A stretch of 34,689 nt of DNA from Pirellulaceae bacterium (GCA_028280445.1 JANQLU010000058.1:1-34689); one strand, 5' to 3'; shown: positions 16,802-25,272, counted from the stretch's first letter. The notes: generated by a model not told the origin, from the letters alone. Numbers and translations are program-made.

Positions 16802-18812
16802 ACCAGTCGACGTCGATGATGAAGAACTAGATTTCGCAATAAGAAAACGAATGCAATCTATCTCTATTTTCCATAGAATTGGTGGTTCCATAGATGGAAT
16901 TGATGCTTTTCGGTTCAAGGCTGCAGGCACGTTTGATTCTGCTCTCACACGTGAAAATCCACCTGACACAGCTGAATTAATTTCGGATGCATCGCATATC
17001 AGACGTATAGGAAAAGAAGATGGAACATTAATCTTTGTCAAAGACCCAGTTGACGATGGAAAAGCTGGTGTGATCGATCTCGCTGATCACATCCTTGAAC
17101 CTGATGACCAAATAAGGCATGCAGCTCTCAAAGCACTAGACCGCATAAAAGGCCAAATGCTGCCACAAACCGCTGCGAAATTCTCAGACCACAAGGAAGC
17201 AATTTCATCGAACAACGAAAAGCAAAGATTACATTCAGGACTTCTTGTTCACGACGCGTTAAACAATGATTACTGGCTAAACCTAATTGGCCTGCGAAAA
17301 TGCATTGAATTTCAGTTTGACGACTACGATAAATTTTATCGGCGTGTATTTCGCCCATCCGTTCAATCACTAAACGCATTTGCTCCTCAATTGGTAGACC
17401 AGATACCTCAGTTGAATTCGTGGTTTGCGGAACGTAAAGGAATGGACCTTGTGAGCACAATCCAAGAATTCAATACGAAATGGGGATACCTTCCTCCATC
17501 AAATGTTATTTCTGTCCTTTCATTGATTGATAAAGCCGGATCTGAGAAAACGAACAAGGCTCTTGCGAAATCATTGTGGAAAATGGTAGGTATGACCAAT
17601 GAATACAAAGTAAAGTACTACGCTGCTTTATTATTTAGCGACAACCCACAACTCGTCACAACTAAAACTGTAGAAGATTTTGAATCCTTGATTGCCGAAC
17701 AGATTACTGTTGCGAAGCTCAACCAAGAATCGGAAAAGTTCAGCAGGTGGGATGCCTTTTACAAACTTACTCAACACTTTGTCGCGCATCTGGAATCATC
17801 TATACCAGCAGTCGATTCTCAGGTGACAGTTTCGTTTGCGTGTTGGTTGGCAGAACAAGCCGTTTCTCGCTTCTTTTTCTACAACGGCCGAATGTTTTCG
17901 ATAACGAAAAAAGTCATCAACGAAGAACTGAATCATTCATCTCAAAAATGGTCAGTATCTCGATCGTATTCAAACCCATCAACCCTCCGCAAAGACACGA
18001 TTTCGACAAGTTCAATTTGGAGCGATTCCTTAATTAGTGTAATTGTCAAAAACTGGAAAGCATGGCGTAAACACGTGAGCAACGATTTTCGACAAAATGT
18101 ATTGGTTGCTCTAAACAACATCATGGTCCTCAATCGATTTAACTCTGCTGAAGACGATTCTATATCTTATCTTGTTGACGATGTGCCATTTGATTTGATC
18201 AGGGACATTGCGAAAGATTGCGGTGCCAATGAAGAGTCCGATGGTCTTGCCCAGTTGGTGACAGTATCCGAAACCCTCAACCAAGTTGAGGGGGTTCGCA
18301 AGCTGTTGGCGGACTTCGTTTCGGATGATCCAAAGGTTGGATTTGTTGTTGGCTTTGCATTGCAGGCGAGGCAATTTGCTGGGTCGGATGCGGGAACTGT
18401 TCCGGTTGAGTTTTTGCGAGATTCAACTTGGAGGGAAGCAGCATTCCTGCGTAGTACAGACTCAAACCTTGCCCTTTTGGCAGCGTTTCTTGGCGAGTGG
18501 CAACTGGCACGACGTAACGAATGGCGAGTTCGTTTGGCGCACATTTTCGCATCCCTTGCCGAAACTTGTGACGACCAGAACCGCAAAGCTTTTTTGTTCG
18601 AGCTTTGTTTGCGATCATCTATCAACATTGACATTTCAAGTCCGATCGAACGTTTATTATCCTCGGAACAGAAAAGTGAGTTTTTGAACTTTGCCAAGTT
18701 GTGGGAAGATCGGCTCAATTATATAGCTGATAATTCGGTTCCTTGGGTCGCTTATCGCATCCGCGGATTTCTAGCACGCATTCAGCAGTCCCTACACCTA
18801 GACACCAGTTAG
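16785..18812 (+). CDS. Third operon protein of unknown family, 675 residues
   Basis: I do not recognise this protein. It starts at GTG 16785 with a strong GGAGG, overlapping the TPR-PIN gene by 17 bases, and was therefore almost certainly cotranslated with it. The first 20 residues are acidic (NEPFEPVDVDDEELDF). A beta-containing segment follows (about 40-85, ending RRIGKEDGTLIFVKDPVDDG), then DLADHILEPDDQIRHAALKALDRIK, reminiscent of a HEAT repeat. The rest is long soluble helices with no membrane segment, Walker motif or obvious catalytic signature. There is a Ser-rich patch near 385-415 (SVSRSYSNPSTLRKD). It is probably a structural or recognition subunit of the complex with the two upstream products. 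Confidence 0.8.
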   Translation: MNEPFEPVDVDDEELDFAIRKRMQSISIFHRIGGSIDGIDAFRFKAAGTFDSALTRENPPDTAELISDASHIRRIGKEDGTLIFVKDPVDDGKAGVIDLADHILEPDDQIRHAALKALDRIKGQMLPQTAAKFSDHKEAISSNNEKQRLHSGLLVHDALNNDYWLNLIGLRKCIEFQFDDYDKFYRRVFRPSVQSLNAFAPQLVDQIPQLNSWFAERKGMDLVSTIQEFNTKWGYLPPSNVISVLSLIDKAGSEKTNKALAKSLWKMVGMTNEYKVKYYAALLFSDNPQLVTTKTVEDFESLIAEQITVAKLNQESEKFSRWDAFYKLTQHFVAHLESSIPAVDSQVTVSFACWLAEQAVSRFFFYNGRMFSITKKVINEELNHSSQKWSVSRSYSNPSTLRKDTISTSSIWSDSLISVIVKNWKAWRKHVSNDFRQNVLVALNNIMVLNRFNSAEDDSISYLVDDVPFDLIRDIAKDCGANEESDGLAQLVTVSETLNQVEGVRKLLADFVSDDPKVGFVVGFALQARQFAGSDAGTVPVEFLRDSTWREAAFLRSTDSNLALLAAFLGEWQLARRNEWRVRLAHIFASLAETCDDQNRKAFLFELCLRSSINIDISSPIERLLSSEQKSEFLNFAKLWEDRLNYIADNSVPWVAYRIRGFLARIQQSLHLDTS

Positions 18813-19443
18813 CACAAATCAGGGTACATAGAAAACGATTGGAGATTTAAGTAATACGTATTTTCTGCCTTCTCTAAATTAGGTTTTTAGGTCGCAAAAG
18901 CTTTAATTGAATTTGCCAAAGCGTTTCATGGGTCTTAGGTTGATTAGCGCCACAAACACAGGAATTTTGGATCTATGACGCACAAGGTCGTTAAGGTCTT
19001 GGCCTCATTGAAGGGATTTTCGGGCAGAGTCCAGTTGGGATTGCATTCCATTCAGAATGAATGTCGGATTAAACCGAGTACCTGAAAAATCTTGTTTTCT
19101 ACAATTTATCCAAAAAACTACTTTCCAATATCGACACACCGAAGCAACCTCGCGTGGGCGAGGCGGAACTTGAACTGTTGCTGTTTTTCAGTGTTTTGTT
19201 CGTTGATTGATTCTGGTGATGCGAAATCCGATGCGGTTTCTTAGAGAATGGCGATCTTGTCACCGTTGAAACCGAAGCAATTTTTTTCTTTGCGTTGCTG
19301 ATTTGAAGTCTGGCCAATACCGAAATGACTGGCAGGCTTGGCGGCGAAGTGGCGATCAATTGCTGATGGGACGGGAATGGAAATTGGTGCTGCCTCGTGC
19401 GAATTTGGGAAGTCGAGATTTTGGCGATGCAAAATGAAATACC
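18813..19443. other. Non-coding gap at the right edge of the island
   Basis: About 630 bases with no convincing gene. A minus-strand frame at 19099-19359 is Ser/Lys-rich low complexity without a ribosome-binding site. CCTCGCGTGGGCGAGG at 19149-19164 is a small perfect hairpin without a T-run. The dispersed repeats resume right after it, at 19444. Confidence 0.45.
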
Positions 19444-19470
19444 GGCTCGGCGGGAGCCTCGCCCTCCCGG
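19444..19470. repeat. Family C repeat
   Basis: GGCTCGGCGGGAGCCTCGCC plus CTCCCGG, the same motif as at 23101 and the reverse complement of the copies at 4734 and 33121. It is the first dispersed repeat to the right of the island and lies about 45 bases beyond the stop of the TPR membrane protein gene. Confidence 0.85.
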
Positions 19471-19514
19471 AGGAGAAACGTTGGAGGTTTAGCGTTGATT
19501 TAGCAGTCCAACCA

Positions 19515-20189
19515 TCAACGTTTCTTAGGCTGCGAAGATCTTCTTTTAGAGCGATTTTTTTTGCCGCCCATCATGCTTGGTGGGGCGACGTTGTTTTTGC
19601 GAAGGGAGTAGCTGATGGCTTCGCGGTCCTGGAGTTCGCGGAGTTTTGGATCGTTGCGGAGAAATTCGTAGTAGAAATTGTCGTAGTTCTTCGCCATGAA
19701 CGAACCGTTTTCGGAAACGTAGCCGTCGTTGATGGCTCGTTCGATATATTCGACCGCTCGATCACGATCTTTTTGTCGCGCATAAACACGGGACATGCTG
19801 TGCAACGCTCTGTTGCGAAATCGCGGAAAGTCAAGACATTTTTTAAATGCTTCGACCGCTTTGTCGGCGGCCTGCTGTTGAAGTTTGGGATCGGAGTTCG
19901 GTCGTTTGGCGAGCCGGTAGTAGAGCTGGCGGTGGGCGACGGCACGAGCATAGGCCGCGTAACCGTTGTACCGGTCGTCTTTGATGACGCGATCGAATTG
20001 TTCGATGGCCAGATCGGGATTGCCGGTTTCCATGTATTCTTGCCCGGTTTCCAAGGCGACTACGGTGGCATCAAAATCGTCGACGTCCGCTTTTCTGTTG
20101 AGCAGCCATTTGCCGAATTGAATCATGCCTCCCAGGGCGATGAGAAAGCAAACGAGGATCGTGACATTTCTGAGAATTTTTTTGGGCAT
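19515..20189 (-). CDS. Membrane-anchored TPR protein
   Basis: About 224 residues. A single N-terminal membrane anchor (ILRNVTILVCFLIALGGMIQ) is followed by TPR-like helices: ALETGQEYMETGNPDLAIEQ FDRVIKDD, then AYARAVAHRQLYYRLA, AVEAFKKCLDFPRF and SMSRVYARQKDRDRAVEYIE. The C-terminus is very basic (KKNRSKRRSSQPKKR). ATG 20189 sits 10 bases after the stop of the Gln-rich membrane protein; a GTG at 20213 would overlap that gene by 14 bases and is the alternative. The pair is clearly an operon. A role in assembling a membrane-associated complex is likely, and its partner may be the upstream product. Confidence 0.8.
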   Translation of the reverse strand: MPKKILRNVTILVCFLIALGGMIQFGKWLLNRKADVDDFDATVVALETGQEYMETGNPDLAIEQFDRVIKDDRYNGYAAYARAVAHRQLYYRLAKRPNSDPKLQQQAADKAVEAFKKCLDFPRFRNRALHSMSRVYARQKDRDRAVEYIERAINDGYVSENGSFMAKNYDNFYYEFLRNDPKLRELQDREAISYSLRKNNVAPPSMMGGKKNRSKRRSSQPKKR

Positions 20190-20199
20190 GGGAATCGTT

Positions 20200-22011
20200 T
20201 TATTTTCCGCCACGCAGTCGATTCATATACTCTTTGACGTGCGTTTCGTCTTCTTTGGGGATCTGTTGATTTTCCAGCGAATCGAAATTCCGTTTCATGT
20301 TTTTCTTGATCATTTCCTTGGCCTGCATTCGCGAGGGGCCCGCTCGGTTGGGTCCATCGACGGCGCCGGTTACGACCGTTTCGCCTTTTTGAGTGTTGGT
20401 TTTCACTTGCGATTTAAACGTTCCCGTTTTGTCTTTTTCCAGGCCTCGCTGACCACCACCGGGTCCGCGACCTTTGGCAAAATCCGAATTGCCTGGTTTT
20501 TTGCCAGCTTTTCCCTGTCCTTGTCCTTGGCCCTGACACTGGCCTTTGCATTGGCTCATTTGTTGGGCCAGATCCTGCAGCGCCTGACTTTGCTGCATTT
20601 GTTGGGACATTTGCTGGAGCATCTGCTGCATTTGTTGCATTTGTTGTTGCATTTGCTGCATCTGCTGTTGGGTCATCTGCTGACCTTGCGTTTGTTGGCT
20701 CGATTGTGATTGTTGTTGGTTGTTACTGGATTGGTTTCCGTTTTTTTGTTGATTGTTGTTGTTTTGCGCTTGTTGTGACTGGTTGCCCTGTTTGCCGTTT
20801 TGAGATTGTTTTTGGCCGTTTTTGGATTGCTGCTGTTTATTGCCATTCATGCAATTCGCGCAGTTTTGCAGGTTCTGGGCCATTTTCTGCATTTGTTGAC
20901 TTTGTTTGCTCTGTTTGTTCATTTGATCCAGCTGTTGCTGCAACTGTGCCGCTTTGTCGAGATTGCCATTCTTGGTGGCTTGATCGAGTTTGCGCTGGAG
21001 GTCTTGTTTTTTCTGTTGTTGCTGCGCGTTGATTTGTTTCATCTGCTTGGCCATTTGATTCATTTGTTTGGCCAATTGCTTTTGTTGTTTTTCGCTAAGT
21101 TTGCCTTTGGCGAGTTTGTCGGCGATTTTTTTGAGTGCATCCTGAGCTTTTTTGAAATCGCCTTTTTTCATCGACTCGGCAAAATCTTTGGCTACACCAT
21201 CGTTGGGCGCAGACAGTTTGCCCATCTGTTTTCTCAGCGATTTGGTATCCCCTAATTTTTTCTGTCGTTCTTCGATCTCTTTTTGAATGTTATTGATTTC
21301 GATCAATGCATCCTTTTTCGACAAATCGTTGCGTTGCAGTTTGTCGAGTTTGCGTTCAATGAACTCGGCGGTGGGTTTAAGTTCTTCGAGTCCTTTTTGA
21401 TCGAATTTTTTCATCTGCTCGGCGATTTTTTTCTTGGCTTCTTCGATCGATGTTTTGACGATCTTGCGTTCGGCCAGTTTATTTTTTTTCTCGTTAGCAA
21501 CCGCTTCGCTGACCGAGTTGTTTAAAAACGACAAACCGATCGTCACGAGAATCAAACAGATCGGGACCAAAACCCAGCGGTTGACGCGGAATCCAAATTG
21601 GTCACGAATGTCGAGTGTTTCGGCACGGCGTTGTGCATCGCCCAACAATGCCTGTCCGGCTTCGGTTTCGCGTTGACGGTGATCCAGGACCAACGCGCTG
21701 GACAAACGTTCTTTGAGATTAAAACGCAAATCGACTTCGATAGCCGCATCCATTTGGTCGGGTCGTTTGAGCCAAGTCCATAAAACAGCGCCGACGATTG
21801 CGGCAGCGCCCGATCCGATTAACCAATACAGCGTCCAGTCGGAAGCCAGCGTTTCGTCAGCCAGAAAATCGATCGCCCAGATTTTGGGAACAACGATGGC
21901 GATCAAGCAAATCGAGAAACAAATCACCAGCGACCAGATCAAATTGCGTCCAAGTCGACCAATCCAAAGTCGCTGCTGAGCACTTTTGACACGTTTCTTG
22001 ATTTCGTTCAT
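20200..22011 (-). CDS. Gln/Met-rich coiled-coil membrane protein
   Basis: The 603-residue protein has membrane segments at about 24-45, 62-81 and 146-164, then a very long charged coiled coil (about 170-340, Lys/Glu/Gln). A low-complexity tract follows at about 375-500 made of Gln, Asn, Ser and Met (QQMQQMQQQMQQMQQML), ending with a GQGQGQG run. The tail is basic and carries KGETVVTGAVDGPNRAGPS. I associate large Gln-rich proteins of this layout with planctomycetes, where their function is unknown; the membrane part has a DUF4175-like feel, but this is not firm. Two Cys clusters (CANCMNG and MSQCKGQCQG) stand in the Gln tract. It starts at ATG 22011 and is cotranscribed with the TPR gene. Confidence 0.85.
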   Translation of the reverse strand: MNEIKKRVKSAQQRLWIGRLGRNLIWSLVICFSICLIAIVVPKIWAIDFLADETLASDWTLYWLIGSGAAAIVGAVLWTWLKRPDQMDAAIEVDLRFNLKERLSSALVLDHRQRETEAGQALLGDAQRRAETLDIRDQFGFRVNRWVLVPICLILVTIGLSFLNNSVSEAVANEKKNKLAERKIVKTSIEEAKKKIAEQMKKFDQKGLEELKPTAEFIERKLDKLQRNDLSKKDALIEINNIQKEIEERQKKLGDTKSLRKQMGKLSAPNDGVAKDFAESMKKGDFKKAQDALKKIADKLAKGKLSEKQQKQLAKQMNQMAKQMKQINAQQQQKKQDLQRKLDQATKNGNLDKAAQLQQQLDQMNKQSKQSQQMQKMAQNLQNCANCMNGNKQQQSKNGQKQSQNGKQGNQSQQAQNNNNQQKNGNQSSNNQQQSQSSQQTQGQQMTQQQMQQMQQQMQQMQQMLQQMSQQMQQSQALQDLAQQMSQCKGQCQGQGQGQGKAGKKPGNSDFAKGRGPGGGQRGLEKDKTGTFKSQVKTNTQKGETVVTGAVDGPNRAGPSRMQAKEMIKKNMKRNFDSLENQQIPKEDETHVKEYMNRLRGGK

Positions 22012-22326
22012 CGATTTTGCCCAATGTTGGTTGCGGTTTTTGATAATACGATTATACGCGTTCGAGACGCGATTAGACCAGTTGAATCACCCAAGTTGAA
22101 GTGATTTCAATTTTGAATTTTCGACAACTTTATCGGTAGATTCGTTCCAATTTGGTGTGATCTTTACCAATACCACGGGATTTTAACCAGATTCGAGGTC
22201 GCAGGCTCATTTCGCTGTTTAAATGTGCCGTTTTGTACGGTATTTAGTAACGGGGCGGGTGTAATTCGAAATTCGGTCGCCCAGTTTGTTTTCGAGGTTG
22301 TGGTGCCACAAGTGTTGGTGTGAGAC

Positions 22327-22410
22327 TTCGCAAGTGTGAAGCGTGAGCAAGTGACCAGAATGGTTTTAGATTTCGAGGCTATCTTGGTCCCTCGCTCACG
22401 CTTCGGGTTG
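22327..22410. repeat. Family F inverted repeat, decayed left arm
   Basis: The right arm TCCCTCGCTCACGCTTCGGG matches the copies at 9216 and 24998. The left arm (AAGTGTGAAGCGTGAGCAAG) carries several changes, so the palindrome is imperfect. Confidence 0.65.
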
Positions 22411-22435
22411 TGATTTTGACTGCAACAGTTGTGGC

Positions 22436-22565
22436 CGCTAGGTAGCGTTGATTAAATCAGAAAGATGCGGATTCAATGTGAGGGGGAAGGCGCTAGCCGC
22501 CGGTGAACTCTTGAATACCGGCGGCTAGCGCCTTGCCGCTCACATTGAATCAACATTACCTACCG
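22436..22565. repeat. MITE-like element, copy I (reverse orientation)
   Basis: Terminal inverted repeats CGCTAGGTAGCGTTGATTAA and TTGAATCAACATTACCTACC bound about 130 bases containing the family B hairpin (AAGGCGCTAGCCGCCGGT / ACCGGCGGCTAGCGCCTT). The spacer between terminus and hairpin is on the left here and on the right in the 30727 and 34511 copies, so this copy is inverted. It ends about 20 bases before the DCC-protein start codon. Confidence 0.85.
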
Positions 22566-22584
22566 TTTTTGACAAGAATATCCG

Positions 22585-23067
22585 ATGACTCAAGTTGCCA
22601 ATCCTCCAACCGATCCCCAAGACGAAACGGTTTCGCGTCGCGCAGCACCTGATCTGCAGCATCCGGCGGAACAGTCGGATTCGGATATCGTCATTTTCGA
22701 TGGCAATTGCAAATTTTGTCATCAACAGGTCCAGCGCTTGAAACGTTGGGATTCAAAAGGGCAACTTTCATTTGTGTCGCTTCATGATCCGTATGTGGCC
22801 GAGCATTTTCCTGATTTGACGCATGATCAAATGATGGAACAGCTGTATGTTGTGAACACGTCTGGGTTGCGATTGGGCGGTGCTGCGGCGATTCGTTACT
22901 TGTCGCGCAAGTTGCCGCGGATGTGGTGGTTGATGCCTTGGTTGCACATCCCATTTTCGCTTCCGATTTGGCAGTGGGGTTATAAACAGGTTGCCAAGCG
23001 TCGTTATAAAATCAGTCAGAAAATGGACGCGTCGTGCGATGACGGTTCGTGCGAAATTCATTTTTGA
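22585..23067 (+). CDS. DCC-family (DUF393) thiol-disulfide oxidoreductase-like protein
   Basis: The 160-residue protein has the DUF393 opening IVIFDGNCKFCHQQVQRLKR (35-54), where DGxCxxC (C42, C45) is the DCC hallmark, followed by a conserved G-A-A-I (GGAAAIRYLSRKLP). The C-terminal half is Trp-rich (MWWLMPWLHIPF). A redox role is inferred for the family from the thioredoxin-like CxxC; substrates are unknown. The first 30 residues are a polar extension. A second Cys pair near the C-terminus (ASCDDGSCEIHF) could bind a metal or form a disulfide. ATG 22585 is the start; a MITE-like element ends just upstream and may carry or disrupt its promoter. Confidence 0.85.
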   Translation: MTQVANPPTDPQDETVSRRAAPDLQHPAEQSDSDIVIFDGNCKFCHQQVQRLKRWDSKGQLSFVSLHDPYVAEHFPDLTHDQMMEQLYVVNTSGLRLGGAAAIRYLSRKLPRMWWLMPWLHIPFSLPIWQWGYKQVAKRRYKISQKMDASCDDGSCEIHF

Positions 23068-23100
23068 ATTGTGACTGGCATTTTGGCTATTCTGAAATTA

Positions 23101-23126
23101 GGCTCGGCGGGAGCCTCGCCCTCCCG
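23101..23126. repeat. Family C repeat
   Basis: GGCTCGGCGGGAGCCTCGCC plus CTCCCG lies between the convergent ends of the DCC gene and yidD. Confidence 0.85.
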
Positions 23127-23163
23127 AAACTCTCCCGGAGTGTGAAATGGCCGATCGAATATG

Positions 23164-23403
23164 TCACGGTGGGTCGTGGCCGCCAGAGTTCCAAGGATTG
23201 CAGCGTAGGATTCGGTAGCAACCTTTGAGTGTTCCGCGAATCGCTCCATATTTTTGCACGGCCTCGATAAAGTAGTTGCTGCAGGTTGGTGTGAATCGAC
23301 AATTCGAACCGAGCATTGGGCTAATGGCTTTTTGGTAAAAGCGGACCAGGAGAATCAGAAAGCCGCCGGGCAGGGAAACGATGATTCGAAGAAAGGACTT
23401 CAT
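23164..23403 (-). CDS. yidD: YidD, membrane protein insertion efficiency factor
   Basis: The 79-residue protein carries the full YidD signature: an amphipathic N-terminus ([20 protein letters not shown]) followed by [20 protein letters not shown] and CSNYFIEAV, then [13 protein letters not shown] and GGHDPP. Three conserved cysteines are present. YidD assists YidC-dependent insertion of inner-membrane proteins. The ATG at 23403 overlaps the rnpA stop as ATGA, which both fixes the start and implies translational coupling; a longer in-frame extension to 23523 is the rnpA gene read out of frame. Confidence 0.95.
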   Translation of the reverse strand: MKSFLRIIVSLPGGFLILLVRFYQKAISPMLGSNCRFTPTCSNYFIEAVQKYGAIRGTLKGCYRILRCNPWNSGGHDPP

Positions 23404-23828
23404 TTTTTCTGTTGCCGCCCGGTGGCCTGGTCGTTTTGATTTTTGTCGGATTGTTGCTTGAGCCGTTTCTGGATCAGTTTGGCAAGTTTCGGAAGTGATC
23501 GAGCGATGGCTTCCTGATTGCAAGTTGCCCCTTTTCGTGGCCGAACAACAATATCAACACCCACCGGCATTTTAGCTTTGTTTTTTCGAAAAGCTTCACG
23601 AATCATTCGTTTCCAGCGATTGCGAACGACCGCATTGCCCACTTTGCGTGAAACCGAAAGCCCTAAACGGCAGCAATCAAGCTCGGTTTGGACGCCGCGG
23701 ACAACCAAAACTTGATCCGCCGCGAATATTTCAGATTGATAGACGTGATCAAAATCCGCTTGTTTGCGTATGCGTATTTTGGGAGGAAACGTTTGATCGG
23801 CAGGTGGATGGGATGGTTTGTCGGACAT
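23400..23828 (-). CDS. rnpA: Ribonuclease P protein component
   Basis: The 142-residue protein contains the RnpA RNA-binding signature [20 protein letters not shown] (about 60-79) and the preceding RLGLSVSRK strand. It is the protein subunit that helps the RNase P RNA remove tRNA 5' leaders. N- and C-terminal extensions (Pro-rich start; Gln/Lys-rich tail [18 protein letters not shown]) make it slightly long for the family. ATG 23828 follows GGAG by nine bases; GTG 23834 is the alternative. Coupled to yidD by ATGA. The usual rpmH upstream neighbour is replaced by a J-domain gene. Confidence 0.93.
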   Translation of the reverse strand: MSDKPSHPPADQTFPPKIRIRKQADFDHVYQSEIFAADQVLVVRGVQTELDCCRLGLSVSRKVGNAVVRNRWKRMIREAFRKNKAKMPVGVDIVVRPRKGATCNQEAIARSLPKLAKLIQKRLKQQSDKNQNDQATGRQQKK

Positions 23829-23845
23829 GGGCACCGGCTCCCTAT

Positions 23846-24823
23846 TTACCAGCTCAGATCGGCGCGCGGGTTGTCCATGGTTTCCGCGATTTCGCGAAGC
23901 GATTGTTTTTGCTCGTCGGTCAATGATGTTGGGACGACAATTTCCAAATCGATTATCAAATCGCCGTCACCGCTGCTGGTTTTGATTCCCATGCCTTTCA
24001 GACGCAGCGTTTTGCCGCTGGCGCTGCCGGGAGGAATGGTGACAGCAATCGTTCCGTGCGGGGTTGGCAAATCAATTTTTCCACCCAGTGTTGCTTCGGC
24101 AATGGTGATGGGAAGTTTGACATGGAGATTTTTGTCTTTGCGCCAGTAGTGCGGATGCGAGGCGACATTGATTTTGATCAGCAAGTCACCTTGTTTGCCG
24201 GTGCGTGGATCGGTTTGCCCTTGTCCGCGTAGTCGGATTTTTTTTCCGTTTTCAATTCCCGCTGGAATTTTGAAAGTGAACTCTTCGACTTTTCCGCTGC
24301 CACGTTTTACGGAAATTTGACGTTGTCCGCCGACCACCGAGTTGTGAAACGAGATCGTGACCGATTCTTCGAGATCCAGATTTTGCTGGGGTTGCGGTTG
24401 CGCCTGAGTTTGTGGTCCCGCTTGTCCAAATCCTCCACCAAACTGACGCAGGATATCTTCGAGCCCGGCGCCTTGACCACCAGCGCCGCCAAACGGACTG
24501 CCCCCTCCGGCGAACGGCCCACCGGAACCAAACAGATCATTCAAATCGATGTCCATCTGTCCGCCACCACCGCCAAATGGGCCCGCGCCCGCTCCGGCCA
24601 TTTTTTCGAAATCAGGTCCGAAGCGATCATACAGCGAACGTTTTTCTTCGTCGCTCAATACATCGTAAGCTTGTTGGATCTCCTGGAATTTCTGTTTTGC
24701 AGCCTCTTTGTCGTCGGCCAGGTCGGGATGATGTTTGCGCGCGAGTTTTCGATATGCTTTCTGAATGTCCTCCGTCGAAGCACTTCGATCGACACCGAGT
24801 GTTTTGTAGTAGTCCGCTGGCAT
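23846..24823 (-). CDS. DnaJ/CbpA-like J-domain co-chaperone (no zinc finger)
   Basis: The 325-residue protein starts with a J-domain (4-68) bearing the HPD motif at 32-34, which stimulates DnaK ATPase. A Gly/Phe-rich linker follows at about 75-145 ([20 protein letters not shown]), then the C-terminal substrate-binding domains ([20 protein letters not shown] and [25 protein letters not shown]). The zinc-finger CxxCxGxG repeats of canonical DnaJ are absent, so it is a type II/CbpA-like protein. The start is ATG 24823 with no clear Shine-Dalgarno. It is followed after 17 bases by rnpA, so the three genes probably share a transcript. Confidence 0.92.
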   Translation of the reverse strand: MPADYYKTLGVDRSASTEDIQKAYRKLARKHHPDLADDKEAAKQKFQEIQQAYDVLSDEEKRSLYDRFGPDFEKMAGAGAGPFGGGGGQMDIDLNDLFGSGGPFAGGGSPFGGAGGQGAGLEDILRQFGGGFGQAGPQTQAQPQPQQNLDLEESVTISFHNSVVGGQRQISVKRGSGKVEEFTFKIPAGIENGKKIRLRGQGQTDPRTGKQGDLLIKINVASHPHYWRKDKNLHVKLPITIAEATLGGKIDLPTPHGTIAVTIPPGSASGKTLRLKGMGIKTSSGDGDLIIDLEIVVPTSLTDEQKQSLREIAETMDNPRADLSW

Positions 24824-24870
24824 ATTGTGGAGTAAAAAACTGTTAAACTGAATTTCGGTCGTGTGATTAA

Positions 24871-24928
24871 GTAGGGCCGGTTCCTACCGGCCAATCCGAA
24901 TAAAGGCCGGTGGGAACGTACCCTACTT
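24871..24928. repeat. Family E hairpin
   Basis: GTAGGGCCGGTTCCTACCGG and GGCCGGTGGGAACGTACCCT pair with a few mismatches. It lies upstream of the J-domain gene. Confidence 0.8.
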
Positions 24929-24939
24929 CCTGCAATCAT

Positions 24940-25016
24940 AACCCGAAGCGTGAGCGAGGGACCAGAACAACACAAGTGGGCAGTAATAGGCGGTCCCTCA
25001 CTTACGTTTCGGGTTG
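24940..25016. repeat. Family F inverted repeat
   Basis: AACCCGAAGCGTGAGCGAGG and TCCCTCACTTACGTTTCGGG pair across about 33 bases, a somewhat diverged copy of the 9162 element. Confidence 0.8.
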
Positions 25017-25115
25017 CGATTTTACACCTACGCCCTAATCACACACGACTTGAATTTCGAATTGTAGATACCAAACGTTCATTCAATCAAGGCGCGTCAT
25101 CGCCGGAGCAACCAT

Positions 25116-25236
25116 GCGTAAAAGGGGTCGGGAGTCTTTTCAGAAACCAGTCGATGCTGGTAAGTGTTCAAACACGTTTCGACGTTTGGAACAAAATGAT
25201 GCAGCTGACTGAAAAGACTCCCGACCCCTTTTACGC
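25116..25236. repeat. Family A long-armed palindrome, copy 3 (different loop)
   Basis: Perfect 28-base arms (25116-25143 and 25209-25236), each containing GGGGTCGGGAGTC or its complement, enclose a 65-base loop unrelated to the loops at 1039 and 7268. A 13-base sequence, CGGAGCAACCATG, stands at 25104-25116 and again at 25263-25275, where it is the ribosome-binding site and start codon of the next gene. Confidence 0.9.
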
Positions 25237-25272
25237 ACCCAAATTAGCCCACTATCCACTGTCGGAGCAACC

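Noticed and set aside
12259..18812. Assignment of the operon to Detocs, a known system with a phosphorylase-fold effector
   Set aside because: Detocs needs a sensor histidine kinase and a receiver domain; neither is visible in these three proteins.
19099..19359. 86-codon minus-strand Ser/Lys-rich frame
   Set aside because: Low complexity, no ribosome-binding site, no partner; treated as non-coding.
19338..20237. 299-codon plus-strand frame opposite the TPR membrane protein
   Set aside because: Phe/Val/Gly-rich antisense translation that also crosses a family C repeat; the minus-strand TPR frame is clearly real.
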